From the NCBI GenBank assembly GCA_037892935.1, contig JAYXKI010000004.1, forward strand, positions 2,418,001 to 2,482,000: 64,000 nucleotides of DNA, given 5' to 3'. The notes beneath the pieces are model-generated. The model saw only the letters and a list, made by a program, of their open reading frames with translations, was not told where the DNA came from and searched no databases. The translations under genes and the position numbers were made by a program. The DNA comes from Phlebopus portentosus (taxonomy: Eukaryota; Basidiomycota; Agaricomycetes; Boletales; Boletinellaceae). Shown in pieces: positions 20,187 through 30,073 of the stretch (positions are counted from its first letter, which is position 1; each line of letters starts with the position of its first letter).

Positions 20187-21791
20187 TGTTACGAAAATTG
20201 TGGATATACAATGCGGCGTGGTATTAGACGCTTTACACACCGGATTATGCAGCCTGATCAAGAGCATTTCGAAAGGCTTCAAGGACAGAATAGTGAAGGC
20301 GATTCTCGCCCACTAGTACAGCAAGGACCTGGGGAGGTCGCTGTGGAATATATTCAAGAGGAACCCGATCGACGATATTACGAGGACGAACGCGACGAAA
20401 GGGAGGACCCATACGATTTACAGCAAGGACTAGCTGGGATGCATATTGGACATACTCCTCCACCCGAGCGAAGCTACGTGGACATGGAAGAACGGAACAT
20501 CGCAAGATACGTGGAACTCCTGCAGAAGAGACGATATCGACATAGTGCAACCAGACGCTTTGTTCATGAAAGCCTGGTCTGTACAAACTGCTATTTGGCA
20601 TACCAAAGGAGTTGGGTTCTTTCGGAGTGGCTCCTCAAGAACTTCGTGGAGCGCTTAGTAACTAGGGAAGGAGCCGATGTCAAGATTCGGCATAAACCCG
20701 GACCCTCAGAACGAACGTTTGACCAACCATTACCGAACCGCAGAATGAGCGCATACGACCACGAGGTATCTGTATGGCTCGGCGATAGGGATATCTATGC
20801 ACTGAAGGTTGGCGTGAGAGCTTGGATCAATCAGCATCGTCACCAGACCTTGTGTCGAAACACTGCAGTGGAAGTCGATTGGCCAATCTATTATAGGGCG
20901 CCATCGGACGTCGAAAGTCTTATCGAAGAAGCAACGGATCGAATGCTAGAAGCATGGGAACGATCGGAAGAAGGGGTTATTACAGTCGACGAATGGCGCG
21001 GGACGAATCACCTGGGAAGAAGATACAGGTTAACGTCGGGTACCGGACTACAATTCTCCGACATCGATATTGCGGCTAGGCACAGAAGAGTGTCTGCTAA
21101 ATTTACACAGCCGCCAAGGTTAATCTCCGAAGATCGGCAGGGGTTGCCGATCCCAAATCCCGAGATAACGGTCAGCCCCATGATGGAAGACTAACGGCAG
21201 AAGCTCGGCCGGAGTAACGGAGCGCCGGCGAAGCGAGATCGCGGCACATGGAAGAAGTCTCTCGTGGGAGGATTGGCGTTAAGGATTAACATGTGAAAGG
21301 AACGGAGATCGATAGAAGCCTGGGTAAAGCTTCTTCGGAACGAAAGGAAATTAGGGCCTGCCTAATAGGGAAGGAAGTAGTTGGTGGTGCAACCAGGAGT
21401 TTCGGTAGCACCACCAGAGTTGTCAGTGGTACTACAGACTTACGAGAGTAGTAGTGACACCAGCTGAAACACATTGTCCTGACCAATGGCGAGGCATGGT
21501 CGGTAGTATTTGGTAGTCGGTAGTATTCAGTAGAAACTTTATTTAAGGCGCCAGCTGAGCGGGGTGTTGTCCCTCAGCAAAATTATTTTGTACTTTCAAT
21601 CATAACTGTACCCCTTTGATTGAACCTCTGCTCTACTACTGGGTCAAGCTTGAGCCTATAGCTCGCTTCTTAGTAGTACATCTAACCTTCGCTACTCTAC
21701 TCTCCAATTATACATTGTCAGAAGGAGGAAGCAGGGACTTGTTCCGGTACGCTCGGACTAACCACCTCGTCCGAAAATACTGGTCCTAACA
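20187..21791 (+). repeat. F3 3' LTR
   Basis: 1605 bp, apparently identical to 9163-10767, followed by the target duplicate AATGC (21792-21796). Confidence 0.95.
20211..21194 (+). CDS. LTR-encoded protein of F3 (U3 ORF, 327 aa), 3' LTR copy
   Basis: Same 327-codon frame as 9187-10170. This copy is the one expected on the genomic transcript, 462 bp downstream of the pol stop, so it acts positionally as a third ORF. Unknown function; no recognised domain. Confidence 0.72.
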   Translation: MRRGIRRFTHRIMQPDQEHFERLQGQNSEGDSRPLVQQGPGEVAVEYIQEEPDRRYYEDERDEREDPYDLQQGLAGMHIGHTPPPERSYVDMEERNIARYVELLQKRRYRHSATRRFVHESLVCTNCYLAYQRSWVLSEWLLKNFVERLVTREGADVKIRHKPGPSERTFDQPLPNRRMSAYDHEVSVWLGDRDIYALKVGVRAWINQHRHQTLCRNTAVEVDWPIYYRAPSDVESLIEEATDRMLEAWERSEEGVITVDEWRGTNHLGRRYRLTSGTGLQFSDIDIAARHRRVSAKFTQPPRLISEDRQGLPIPNPEITVSPMMED

Positions 21792-21796
21792 AATGC

Positions 21797-22513
21797 TGCC
21801 TGAACAATTTTCTCCGCAACAACAACAACAGCAGCAACAACAAATGCTGCCTCAGGACGTCAATAGTCCAATGGAGGTTGATTCCGCTCCTCTTCAGGTC
21901 AAAACTGGCGAAACGATTGAGGACGGAGAGGTCGCGGAACCGGTCGAAATGCTCGAAACCGGAGCGGAACGTTTGGAAGGGGCTAGCCGTTCTACACCCT
22001 TGACCTCACTCGAACCTACAATGCTCGAGATTGAGCTTCGCGAGAGTGAAAGACGAGAAGAAGAAGAACGCGCTGCTCAACGCGCCGAAATCTCCCGGAT
22101 GGCTGCCGAAATCGAGGCCAACATGCGACGACGGCTGGATGCAGGGACTCGCCGCGTTCGTGGTGTTTGGCAAGTGGTGGACTCGGATGAGGAGACTCCT
22201 GCGATTCAGGAAAGTCCTGAGAGTCCTCCTCCTGGTCATCGGGGAGAAGACTCCGTTGTCATGAGTCCAGGCGACGGAGGAATGGATATCGGTGATGTGG
22301 GAATGGAGGTGAATGAGCCGTTTGAGGCGGACGCAAGCCCAGAAGAGATTCAGGCTCTCAATACCGCGAGCAACAACAACAACAGCAACAACAACAACAA
22401 CAATAGCGGTACTGCTGCTGTTCCGTGCGAAACTGTCGAAACGCAAGCGAGACGCGTTTCTCCAGCACAACGATTGTCTTCTCAACCTGAGGCTGGTCCT
22501 TCTAGGATTCCAG
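21797..22513 (+). pseudogene. antisense asZ gene, middle part (copy 1b)
   Basis: Continues exon 3 of the frame broken at 9162. It encodes Gln runs, an acidic segment (GETIEDGEVAEPVEM), a Glu/Arg helix (LRESERREEEERAAQ), a Ser/Pro/Asp linker and an Asn/Ser repeat near 22371-22405. It is open throughout, until F2 interrupts at CCAG (22510-22513). It matches 1a at 42585-42780 and 6403-5890. The extra codons running into the F2 LTR are accidental. Confidence 0.78.
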
Positions 22514-22942
22514 TGAAACTCCTGTGCACTGTCTGATAGCTGAGGAGTGTCACAGTTCTTGGGGGCTGTTCGGTAAGATTAAAACGAGTGGAAAGAGAAG
22601 GGTGACTCTTGGGGGGGAAAACTAGAGAAGCGCTGATGTGTCGATCTGGGTTCCGGAGCAGTTCCGGAAGGGATGGAGGAGAAATGGGATTGAAGGCTGC
22701 TGGATGTATGCGAGGGGGGGGGATTGGATTAAAGGAGATAGGCGAATAAGCAAGGCGGGAGAAGTCGAAGCAAGGGGGATTGGCGGTGGCGGTGCGAAGG
22801 TAATTGATGTCCTCACAGGTAATCCCTCGATGGATTCAAACCCTGGAGGCGGAAGACGATGGGACGAAGCTTAGAGAAGGACCTCCCCTAAGCGCTGACG
22901 ATTTGAAGGTGATCCCTTCGAGGATCCGACACGATATAACGG

Positions 22943-23018
22943 GTTACGACGAGTTACGACGAGTTTCGGTAGGTTACGAAGCGAAACGGAGCTATACGAC
23001 GCGGAACGAAGCGATACG
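22943..23018. repeat. 10-bp-phased array in F2 LTR
   Basis: Eight units at exact 10-bp spacing starting 22943: GTTACG, GTTACG, GTTTCG, GTTACG, GAAACG, TATACG, GGAACG, GATACG. The CG is the invariant part. The 5' LTR has the same array near 33080-33156. Confidence 0.85.
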
Positions 23019-23308
23019 CAAGAGACTCAAGTGAGACCTTGCGTAGAGGCGTAGGGAGGAGAGATGAGGGTCTCTGACTTCAACACGGGTTGAACTGATC
23101 ACACTAGGCTCGGGTACGGCTGCAGAGCAGGAGACTCGAGGCGTATGAGACAGAACTATCGTGTATTTGTGGGAGATAGAGTCGAGGAGAGTACAGGAAG
23201 AGTCGAATTGGTCTCGACTGTAGCTGAAGTGGGTTCAAGCCTGAGCTAAACTGTTTTCTGCTAAAACTCTCCGGGCTAAAACTGGGCTCCTACTACAAGT
23301 TGCTCGCC

Positions 23309-23316
23309 TATTTATA
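23309..23316 (-). promoter_or_regulatory. TATA box of F2 LTR
   Basis: TATAAATA on the minus strand, about 540 bp into the LTR in element sense; also present in the 5' LTR near 33447. Confidence 0.6.
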
Positions 23317-23876
23317 ACTTTGTCCGAACCTGAGCCATCGGAGCGTCAGGGAGCATAACGAAAGGAAATTGGAAGTGAAAATCATAAGGGAACGCACGGG
23401 AACAAGGTACGAGGTGAGCATATCTGGAAGGTGGCGAGATAATGACCATAGAGCATAATACGACATGTGAGCGCACACGGAATAATGAGCATAAGAATCA
23501 TAAGGAACAAAACAAAATATGAACGCATATGGGACTCAAAAGGGGAAAAGCCGGAGCGCGTCGCGTCGGGTCGAAACTTGGGAGGTGTCAGGGGCCGATT
23601 GCAGATCCTTCAATTTACCTCTTGTGCCTGGGTTTAGTAAGACGAGCTAGCTAAGTCAGCCTTTGTAAGTTTTCGACTGGGTGGCTCGAGCATCCGAAGG
23701 TTCTTCCTACGCAGCGGTCGAGTGCGAGAGGCTACAGTAGTCCATTCCACTTCGAATCGAATCGATCCGCACTGAGTTCCGCTGTTACGATGCTGATCAC
23801 CGCGGAACACGTGTCACGTGCGCGATCTCGGACCTAGCGTGTCGATGCTTCTTACATCTCCCGGTTTCTTGAAATC

Positions 23877-23894
23877 GTGACTGTCCGCAGTCAC
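23877..23894. promoter_or_regulatory. CTG-N4-CAG palindrome upstream of asZ2
   Basis: GTGACTG-tccg-CAGTCAC, 97 bp before the asZ2 ATG. It occupies the place of the F1 CCG-N4-CGG palindrome with both arms changed symmetrically. Each change is a CpG transition, so symmetric decay is an alternative to selection. Confidence 0.45.
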
Positions 23895-23990
23895 ACTCCC
23901 AATAGGGTTAGACTCGGCGTCTCTAGATTCTTGACGCGTAAAACGCGGTTCGCGACGCGTTCCGTTCATCTATCCTCTCTTCTCTCCATC

Positions 23991-25911
23991 ATGTCCCATC
24001 AACAGCAACAACAACAGCGACAACAGCAACAACAGCAACAGCAGCAACAACAGCCGCTGTTCGACGAGATTCCTGTCTCAGCGGAGGGCTTCGTGTTCAG
24101 CGACACGTGGCTTTACGGTGTCGGAAACCAGGTCCAGGTCATCGAGCGTTTGCACGAGGACGTGGATCAGAGACGGTTCGTGAGGATGACCGTTGCGCAG
24201 TCCGTTGAGAGGGCGGAGGAAATGCGTGAGATCCAGGTGCGCTTTCTTTTCTGTCTTCATCTATTCTCTTCGTTCCGTTCCGACTTCCTGAATTTCATAG
24301 ACCGCGAGAAGGAGACTCGAGGACCTTCGGCCCGAGTGGGTGCCCATCGATTTGATGTGGCCGCCGTATGCCACGCATTTCTGGGCAGAAAGCGTGGTTG
24401 CGCTTGCGGATCGTTGCGCAACCCTCAACATCAACTGCGACCAGCTCGATGCGCTCAAGGCTTCGTACCTCGAGGACGAAAAGCGTTCGAAGCCGGACAC
24501 CGAAGTCTACGTTCAGCAATGGTGCGCGGGTTTGACCGGTCTAGAAGGGGCGATCGGTCGTCATCGCGATCTGCTACGGCCACTGGTTGGCCATTTCGAC
24601 GAAAGGAAGGACGAGCTGGAGAATACGGTCATGAAGATCGATCTGGACCAGGTGAGTGCTCATTCTCGCTTCTTCTTCTAATCTTGCTAACTGTTGAACT
24701 TCTAGCTATGGCGGATGTTTTGGGTCGGTCGTCGTCCTCCCGGCACGGAGATTGACGACGTCTAGACCGAATTCGGGTGGCTCGCTTGGGCGGAGATCTG
24801 GGGAATCCTCCTCTCAGCGCCGCTGAAGAGTCACGTCCACGAGGCCCTGCGGTGCTGGACTGCGTATGAGGAGAAGTGCTGCCCGTGCTCAGTCAAAGCC
24901 GCAGACGCACTCGTTGCGCTGCATTCTGACGTGCATCTCGGCGGATCGGGCCCCTTTTTGTCGGGTATATCCGAATTGACCGAGTCTGCCCTCAGGACGC
25001 TGCTGGGTCGTCAAGACTTGAGTCAGGTGGAGCGGGAGTCCATCATCAGCGAGCTGGAAGATCGTGCGGACCGAGTTTCGTACTTGAGCGAGCTGGAGAA
25101 GATGGCAAGCGCAGTCAGGGTTCCATCGCCGTCTTCGGATCGCGAGAGAGATGAGAGGCCCACGAAGCGGCCTCGGATTGTCGATTATTCGAGCGACGAG
25201 GAGTCGGTAGAGGGGAACTGCAACAACAGCAGCAGCAACATTCCTTCTGCTGCCAACGGTTTCTCTTCTGGGGGTCCGGCTGGAGATGACGACTTTGGGG
25301 CTTTTGACAAAGCGCCCCTCTTTCTTCCGGACGGTGCTGTCAGCGAGAGCAACAGCAGCAACAGCAATCCTCCGGCTGCGAGCGAGTCTCCGAGTGCAGA
25401 ACGAATAGAAGAGGATGAGGGAAGCCAAGGCGATGGCAGGGACGGTAGCAGCAGTAGCAGCAGCAGCAGCAATTCGTCTGCTGGTGGCTGGGTCGTGCAT
25501 GATGAGGGGTGTGAGAGGTGCACGAGGGCAGGCCGGGTCTGTGAGGGTTTCCCTGGGCAGGCCTGTGATTACTGCCGCACGAAGGCCAGGCGGCGATGCG
25601 AGCTGGCTATGCACGGGAGGGCTGCGCGTCGCCTGCGGAACGAGCGGGTGGAATGCAAGATGCGCGAAGCTCATCAGCACGCAACGGCGCAGGTGCTGAG
25701 GATGCCGGTTGCGCCTGTCCTCGAGGTGAGTGACATCGAGGAGTTGGTCGCCGGGACGGACGAGAGCGCCGTCCATTTCCGGATGGCGGCCTTGGAGAGG
25801 CGCGCGCGCGTGTTGTTCCGCGCTGCAGATCAACTGCGCAACCTAGCGGAGGAGATGCTGGCCGAGACCAGTGCGCTAGGAAGGGTGGTAAGGGGTGAGG
25901 AGGAAGAGTAA
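23991..25911 (+). pseudogene. antisense Zn2Cys6 gene asZ2 of F2
   Basis: ATG 23991. Exon 1 ends 24236 (82 codons, starting with a poly-Gln run), intron 24237-24300 (GTGCGC...TAG), exon 2 24301-24651 (117 codons), intron 24652-24705 (GTGAGT, GCTAAC branch-like, TAG), exon 3 24706-25911. All junctions keep phase 0, giving about 600 aa. One nonsense codon TAG (24763-24765) is present; otherwise it is open. Domains: helical N-terminal region, acidic Ser/Asn-rich linker, zinc cluster CERC...CEGFPGQACDYC...C at residues 468-497 (C-X2-C-X6-C-X7-C-X2-C-X7-C), and a helical C-terminus. Arrangement parallels F1 asZ, so both derive from one antisense gene. The role is inferred to be a nuclear regulator of its element. 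Confidence 0.75.
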
Positions 25912-26479
25912 GGAGTAAGAGGCGTGAGGAGAGGGGGTAGAGTGCGTCAAAACAACGCTTTTTCATCTAGTGTCCCCTCATGGGACGAATAAAAAAAACA
26001 AAGAAAAAGAAGAAAAAGAAAAAAAAAAATAATTTGAACTTTTGTATATATATAGTTTTTGTGCGTTTTTGAATGTTATGAATTTTTGTTTGCGGTTTTG
26101 ACGTTTGGGGTGAAGGTAAATAATAATGGAAGAATGAGGATTGAGATATGAGAAAATGAGAGATTAGAGAAAATAAGCGGTGATTATTGAGTCGAAAGGA
26201 CTGAGAGAAAAATAAGCTAGTTGCGCTGTTTTGCGCAGCGCTACGCCGGGTTGCGATTCGCAACTGAGCGCATGAAGGTGAACACGCGGTTGAACGCGTA
26301 TCTCGGTTTGCGCGAACACTTTTCCGAGGGTCTAAATGCGGTTGAGCGCGAATAATTCAAAGGAAGGAAAAATCGAGAGGAAAATCGGGAGAGGAATGAA
26401 ATGAAACGAATAATCGAAAGGATCTAATAGAAGAAGAATGTCAGTGGTTTGCATGGAGGGTATCAGAACTGAATGGTGT
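25912..26479. other. AT-rich spacer between asZ2 and convergent pol (F2)
   Basis: No gene seen. Poly-A/G-rich run at 25988-26032 and AT-rich sequence to about 26200. A 10-bp-phased array (GTTGCG 26220, TTTGCG 26230, GCTACG 26240, GTTGCG 26250) is followed by further GCG-rich motifs to about 26345. Confidence 0.6.
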
Positions 26480-29400
26480 TTATAAGTTGAGGTTTTGAGA
26501 TTCCGACTGGGCGTCGGAAACGTCGTCTTCTTCTGGTTTGATTGGGGGGTTGGCGTCGTCCTCGAGTTCGTCATCTGCTGCGTTTACGAGTTTAGTAACG
26601 GGTACAGAGAGATTCGAATGAGGAAAGTAAGGAATCAGGCGAAACGCAGCTACTCGGATCTTCGAGACTGATCCGTCGAGTTCTGCAATGACATATGAGC
26701 CGGCCTTTGTTTTGCGTACTACCACGTAGGGTCCTAGGTATCGGGGCTTCGTCTTGCGATTAAGTTCCATTTTGATGCACGTATTTCGCAACAATACGAG
26801 TCGTCCTGGCTGGAAATCGTAGTCTTTGATTTTGGCCTTGTTGATCTCTTCGAATTGTCGCGCGTATGCATGCCGGGCATCGGAAACTAGTCTGGCGATT
26901 CGATCCAGTTCCTCAGGGCGCTTCTGGAGCTGCTTCGCGTGAGTTGTGATAAGTTCCGCAGTCGGAACAGGCGTATCGACCGGGGGGGCTAAGTACGTGG
27001 CTTCGGCGAGGTCGAAAGGTAGAATAGGCTCTACTCCGTGTACCATGTAATACGGGGACATTCCGGTCACCTTCTGGATGGTGATTCTTTCTGCCCAAAA
27101 TACTGAGTAAGCTTGGTCGCTCCATCGTTTGTCATTACCGTCTACAGCCTTTATCAGGGCTTCCTGCACATCGTAGTGGCGTCTTTCTACAATTCCATTG
27201 GCGCGAGAGTTGTATGCTGAGATGCGTATGTGATTGATGTGATATCGATCCTTGAGGTAATCGAGTGCTGCGATGAACGGTTTCCCATTATCTGTTACGA
27301 GCTCGGGACAAGCGCCGTATCGGCAAAGGAGGTCTTGGAAAATGAACTGGGCTATCGCTTTGCCGGTTTCTTCACGCAAGAGTCGAAATTCGGGGTAACC
27401 AGATAAAGCACATCGGGCTTGTACGATGTACCGGTATCCTCCAGACTTCGGCATTACCTTGGTGTCGATGTGTATGCGCTGGAAAATCGATGGTATTGTT
27501 GGTACGACCGGGGGAATTAGAATGTTCTTCGTCTGGCGAACTTGGCACTCATGACAGGTGCGCACGTAGTATTTGACGTCTGGACCGAGGGTAGGCCACC
27601 AAAATCGTTCCAGGAGTCGAATTCGAACAGAGTATACTCCCTTGTGGCCTAGATCGTCATGCGCTTGCTTTACGAGGTTCCATCTGCGTTCCGGTTCGAT
27701 TACGACCTGGTGTCGTCCGTTCCGCACTTTCTTCCACAAACGTCCGTCTCTAGCGAAGAAATTTGCCGCGTACCTGATCAGTGCTGCATAGCCACGATCG
27801 TCTAACTGATCCGGTCGCTTCTGGCCGATCAAGAAGCTCTTGACGTCATCCAAGCGAGCGTCTTTCGGGTTAGCTTTCTCGGAGCTGGGAAACAAGGTCA
27901 AAGCGATGTCAGTCATCTTCAGGAAGTCAGAGTCGCCGTTTCTCTCCCGGCGTTTCCTATTCGATCTCTCGAGGTATCCTATTGATCCGAGAGTTGCTTG
28001 CGCATTTCCAGGGCTCGATGGGAGTCGTTTCGCTTGGTTGCGCACACGTAAGTCTGTGCAATACGTCGTAACCGGGTTTTCGATGTAGAATCCATACGTG
28101 TCGTCTATCCACTCTTCGTATCCTTCGTCCGGAGGTGGATCTTCGGGTGCCGGGGGTCGTCGAGAAAGTCCGTCGGTGCATTTGAAGTCCGCCGCCGGGA
28201 TGTGGCGAATCTCGAAGTCGAATAGAAGTATCCCGGCGATCCAGCAGTTGATCGTAGCGTTTGGTTGTAAGTCCGGGTTGTTAATCATGCCTTTGATGTA
28301 TGCTGCGTCCATTTCTACGACAAGCTTGCGCACTCCGATGAGATATAGTCGCATGGCGTGTAACGTACGAAATAGTCCGTAAAGTTCGATTTTCGGTTGG
28401 GAGTATGTTGCTTGCGTGGCATTCCAGTTTATGGAACTGAAGCGATTAATCCTTCTTCATCCATCTACGTGTTCTTGACCCAAATACCATCCTACTCCGA
28501 TAATCGATGAATCCACCGCAAGTACGACTTCGAGTTCCGATTGATAGTCTATTGCGCATAGAGCTGGACACCTAATGACCGCTTCCTTCAACTCGTCCAT
28601 TGATTCCTGTTCTTCGTCTGTCCAATCGAAAATGTTGTTCTTCCGAGTGAGTCGATTGAGGGGGCGTGCCATCTTGGTGAAATCCTTAATGAAAATTCGC
28701 AGGACTCCCACTGTTCCGAGGAATCCTTTGACTTCGGTTACCGATCGGCATGGCGGCCAGTCACTGACCTTCTGGACTTTCGATTCGTCTGGCTCTCATC
28801 CATAATATGTCAGTTTGTGTCCGAGAAATACGATTGACTCAACACCGATCTCCATTTTCTTTCCTGAGTACGTCCCTCCCACTGCCTTGACTCGCTGCAA
28901 AATTCGATTTACGTCGCATATATGCTCGTAAATAAATCGCCTAATCCCTGGATTCTCTGGCAGGGTTTCGTAAGAGCCATCCGGGAGTTCGTAGCGCATT
29001 TTGGGACCTAATCCGGGCGAATCGTCTGCATACGGATCGGTACAGTGCGGAATCTCGTCTTGTAGGATGAAAGCGACGTCATTGTGCATAATCTGAAGGG
29101 AATTCGTGTATCCCATCGGGAGAACCGTCATTCTGAACGTTCCCAAGGGAGTCTGAAATGTCGTGAGATCTCGAGAGCGTTCGTCTAGAACTCGCTGGTC
29201 AAAAGCCACATAGAAATCGAGGCTCGAATAACAACTTCGTCCGCCGCAACGCTCCGCAATGGTCTCTATATTCGGCGGAACGGCTGAGTCTCAGACGGAA
29301 ACGCCATTCATGTCTTGCAGGTCGAGTATAAATCGAAGGGAGACTCCATCTTTCTTGACTAGGCAAAACCATCGTGATCGGTACGAGGAGTTAGATGGTT

Positions 29401-30073
29401 CAATGGCTCCATTCTTGATTTTCTCGCGAATCAGGTTGATGGTACGCTCGAGAATACCCAGAGGAATAGGTATGTTCTTGTGTACCCACGGTACATGCGG
29501 TACCGTCGGGATGCGAATCGGATCGAAGTATTGCGCATCGAAACTACCCCGTTCCGCTTCCGTCCATGCTAGTGCTCCTTCCTGCAGCATAAGTAGGTTA
29601 GCAACTAGCAGCCTTTCTTCGGGCCATAAGAACTGATTCTCGTCAATCCTGAGGGCTTCAAACCGCTCCTTCGTTAGTCTGCCTATGGGCGTAAACGGTT
29701 TCGGTTTCTTTGGTATTTCGGGCAGTCCTTCGAGCAGGTTCGGATGCCTCCTTCGGACGATCCGAAATTCTTCTGGTAGTACCCCGGGGACGGGCCGTAC
29801 TTTCTGAGTGACGCGTTTGTACATGAGTACCGCCGGGTCGTCGTCGTCCGGGGTCTCTAGAATACATGATCTATAAGGTCGATTTGAATAGTCAGTAGCG
29901 AAACGCATTGGGTCTTTCATCAGCTTCCGAAGCTGGTTACTAAATAGTGAGGTGAAAGTGTCGGAAACATCGATAGAATAGATAGAAAACGTATTGTTGA
30001 GGCTTGAACACGAATAATCGCCTACGTCTCGCTGACGTCTTAGTATCAGTTCCTCGACGTCTGCTGAAAACCC
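26480..30073 (-). pseudogene. F2 pol pseudogene (RT, RNase H, integrase)
   Basis: A single minus-strand frame entered by -1 shift at 30067-30073 and ending at TAA/TGA near 26480, broken by TGA at 29291-29293, 28796-28798 and 28457-28459. RT shows SSLDFYVAFDQ and the catalytic variant YADDSPG-type box (YADD, near 29030). RNase H has AVDSSIIGVGWYLGQE. Integrase: HDDLGHKG ... CHECQVRQ finger, then IHIDTKVM, TDNGKPF and IVERRHYD for DDE. The C-terminal SH3-like part is YLGPYVVV. Each nonsense codon can be a CGA to TGA change. Non-functional as it stands. Confidence 0.88.

Larger units (their letters stand above)
9163..21791 (+). mobile_element. F3 chromodomain Ty3/gypsy retrotransposon, complete
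   Basis: 12,629 bp with 1605-bp LTRs (9163-10767, 20187-21791) starting TGTTACGAAAATTG and ending CCTAACA. The three LTR reading frames I compared are identical between the two copies, so insertion is recent. The 5-bp target duplication AATGC (9158-9162, 21792-21796) splits a Gln/Met-coding stretch of asZ in copy 1b. Order: LTR with internal ORF, self-priming PBS, two overlapping unknown leader ORFs, gag, pol with chromodomain, polypurine tract, LTR. Confidence 0.95.
22514..23856 (-). repeat. F2 3' LTR
   Basis: 1343 bp; in element sense begins TGTAAGAAGCATCG and ends CAGGAGTTTCA, the last 11 bases shared with F1 LTRs. TATA box at 23309-23316. It contains a 10-bp-period array at 22943-23018. 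Pairs with 32651-33993. Confidence 0.93.

Noticed and set aside
22514..22536. asZ ending after KLLCTV at 22536
   Set aside because: These codons are the first bases of the F2 LTR; the gene continues at 33998.
24001..24060. CAA/CAG repeat as a microsatellite or CRISPR-like array
   Set aside because: Simple poly-Gln codons at the start of asZ2; no spacers or conserved repeats.
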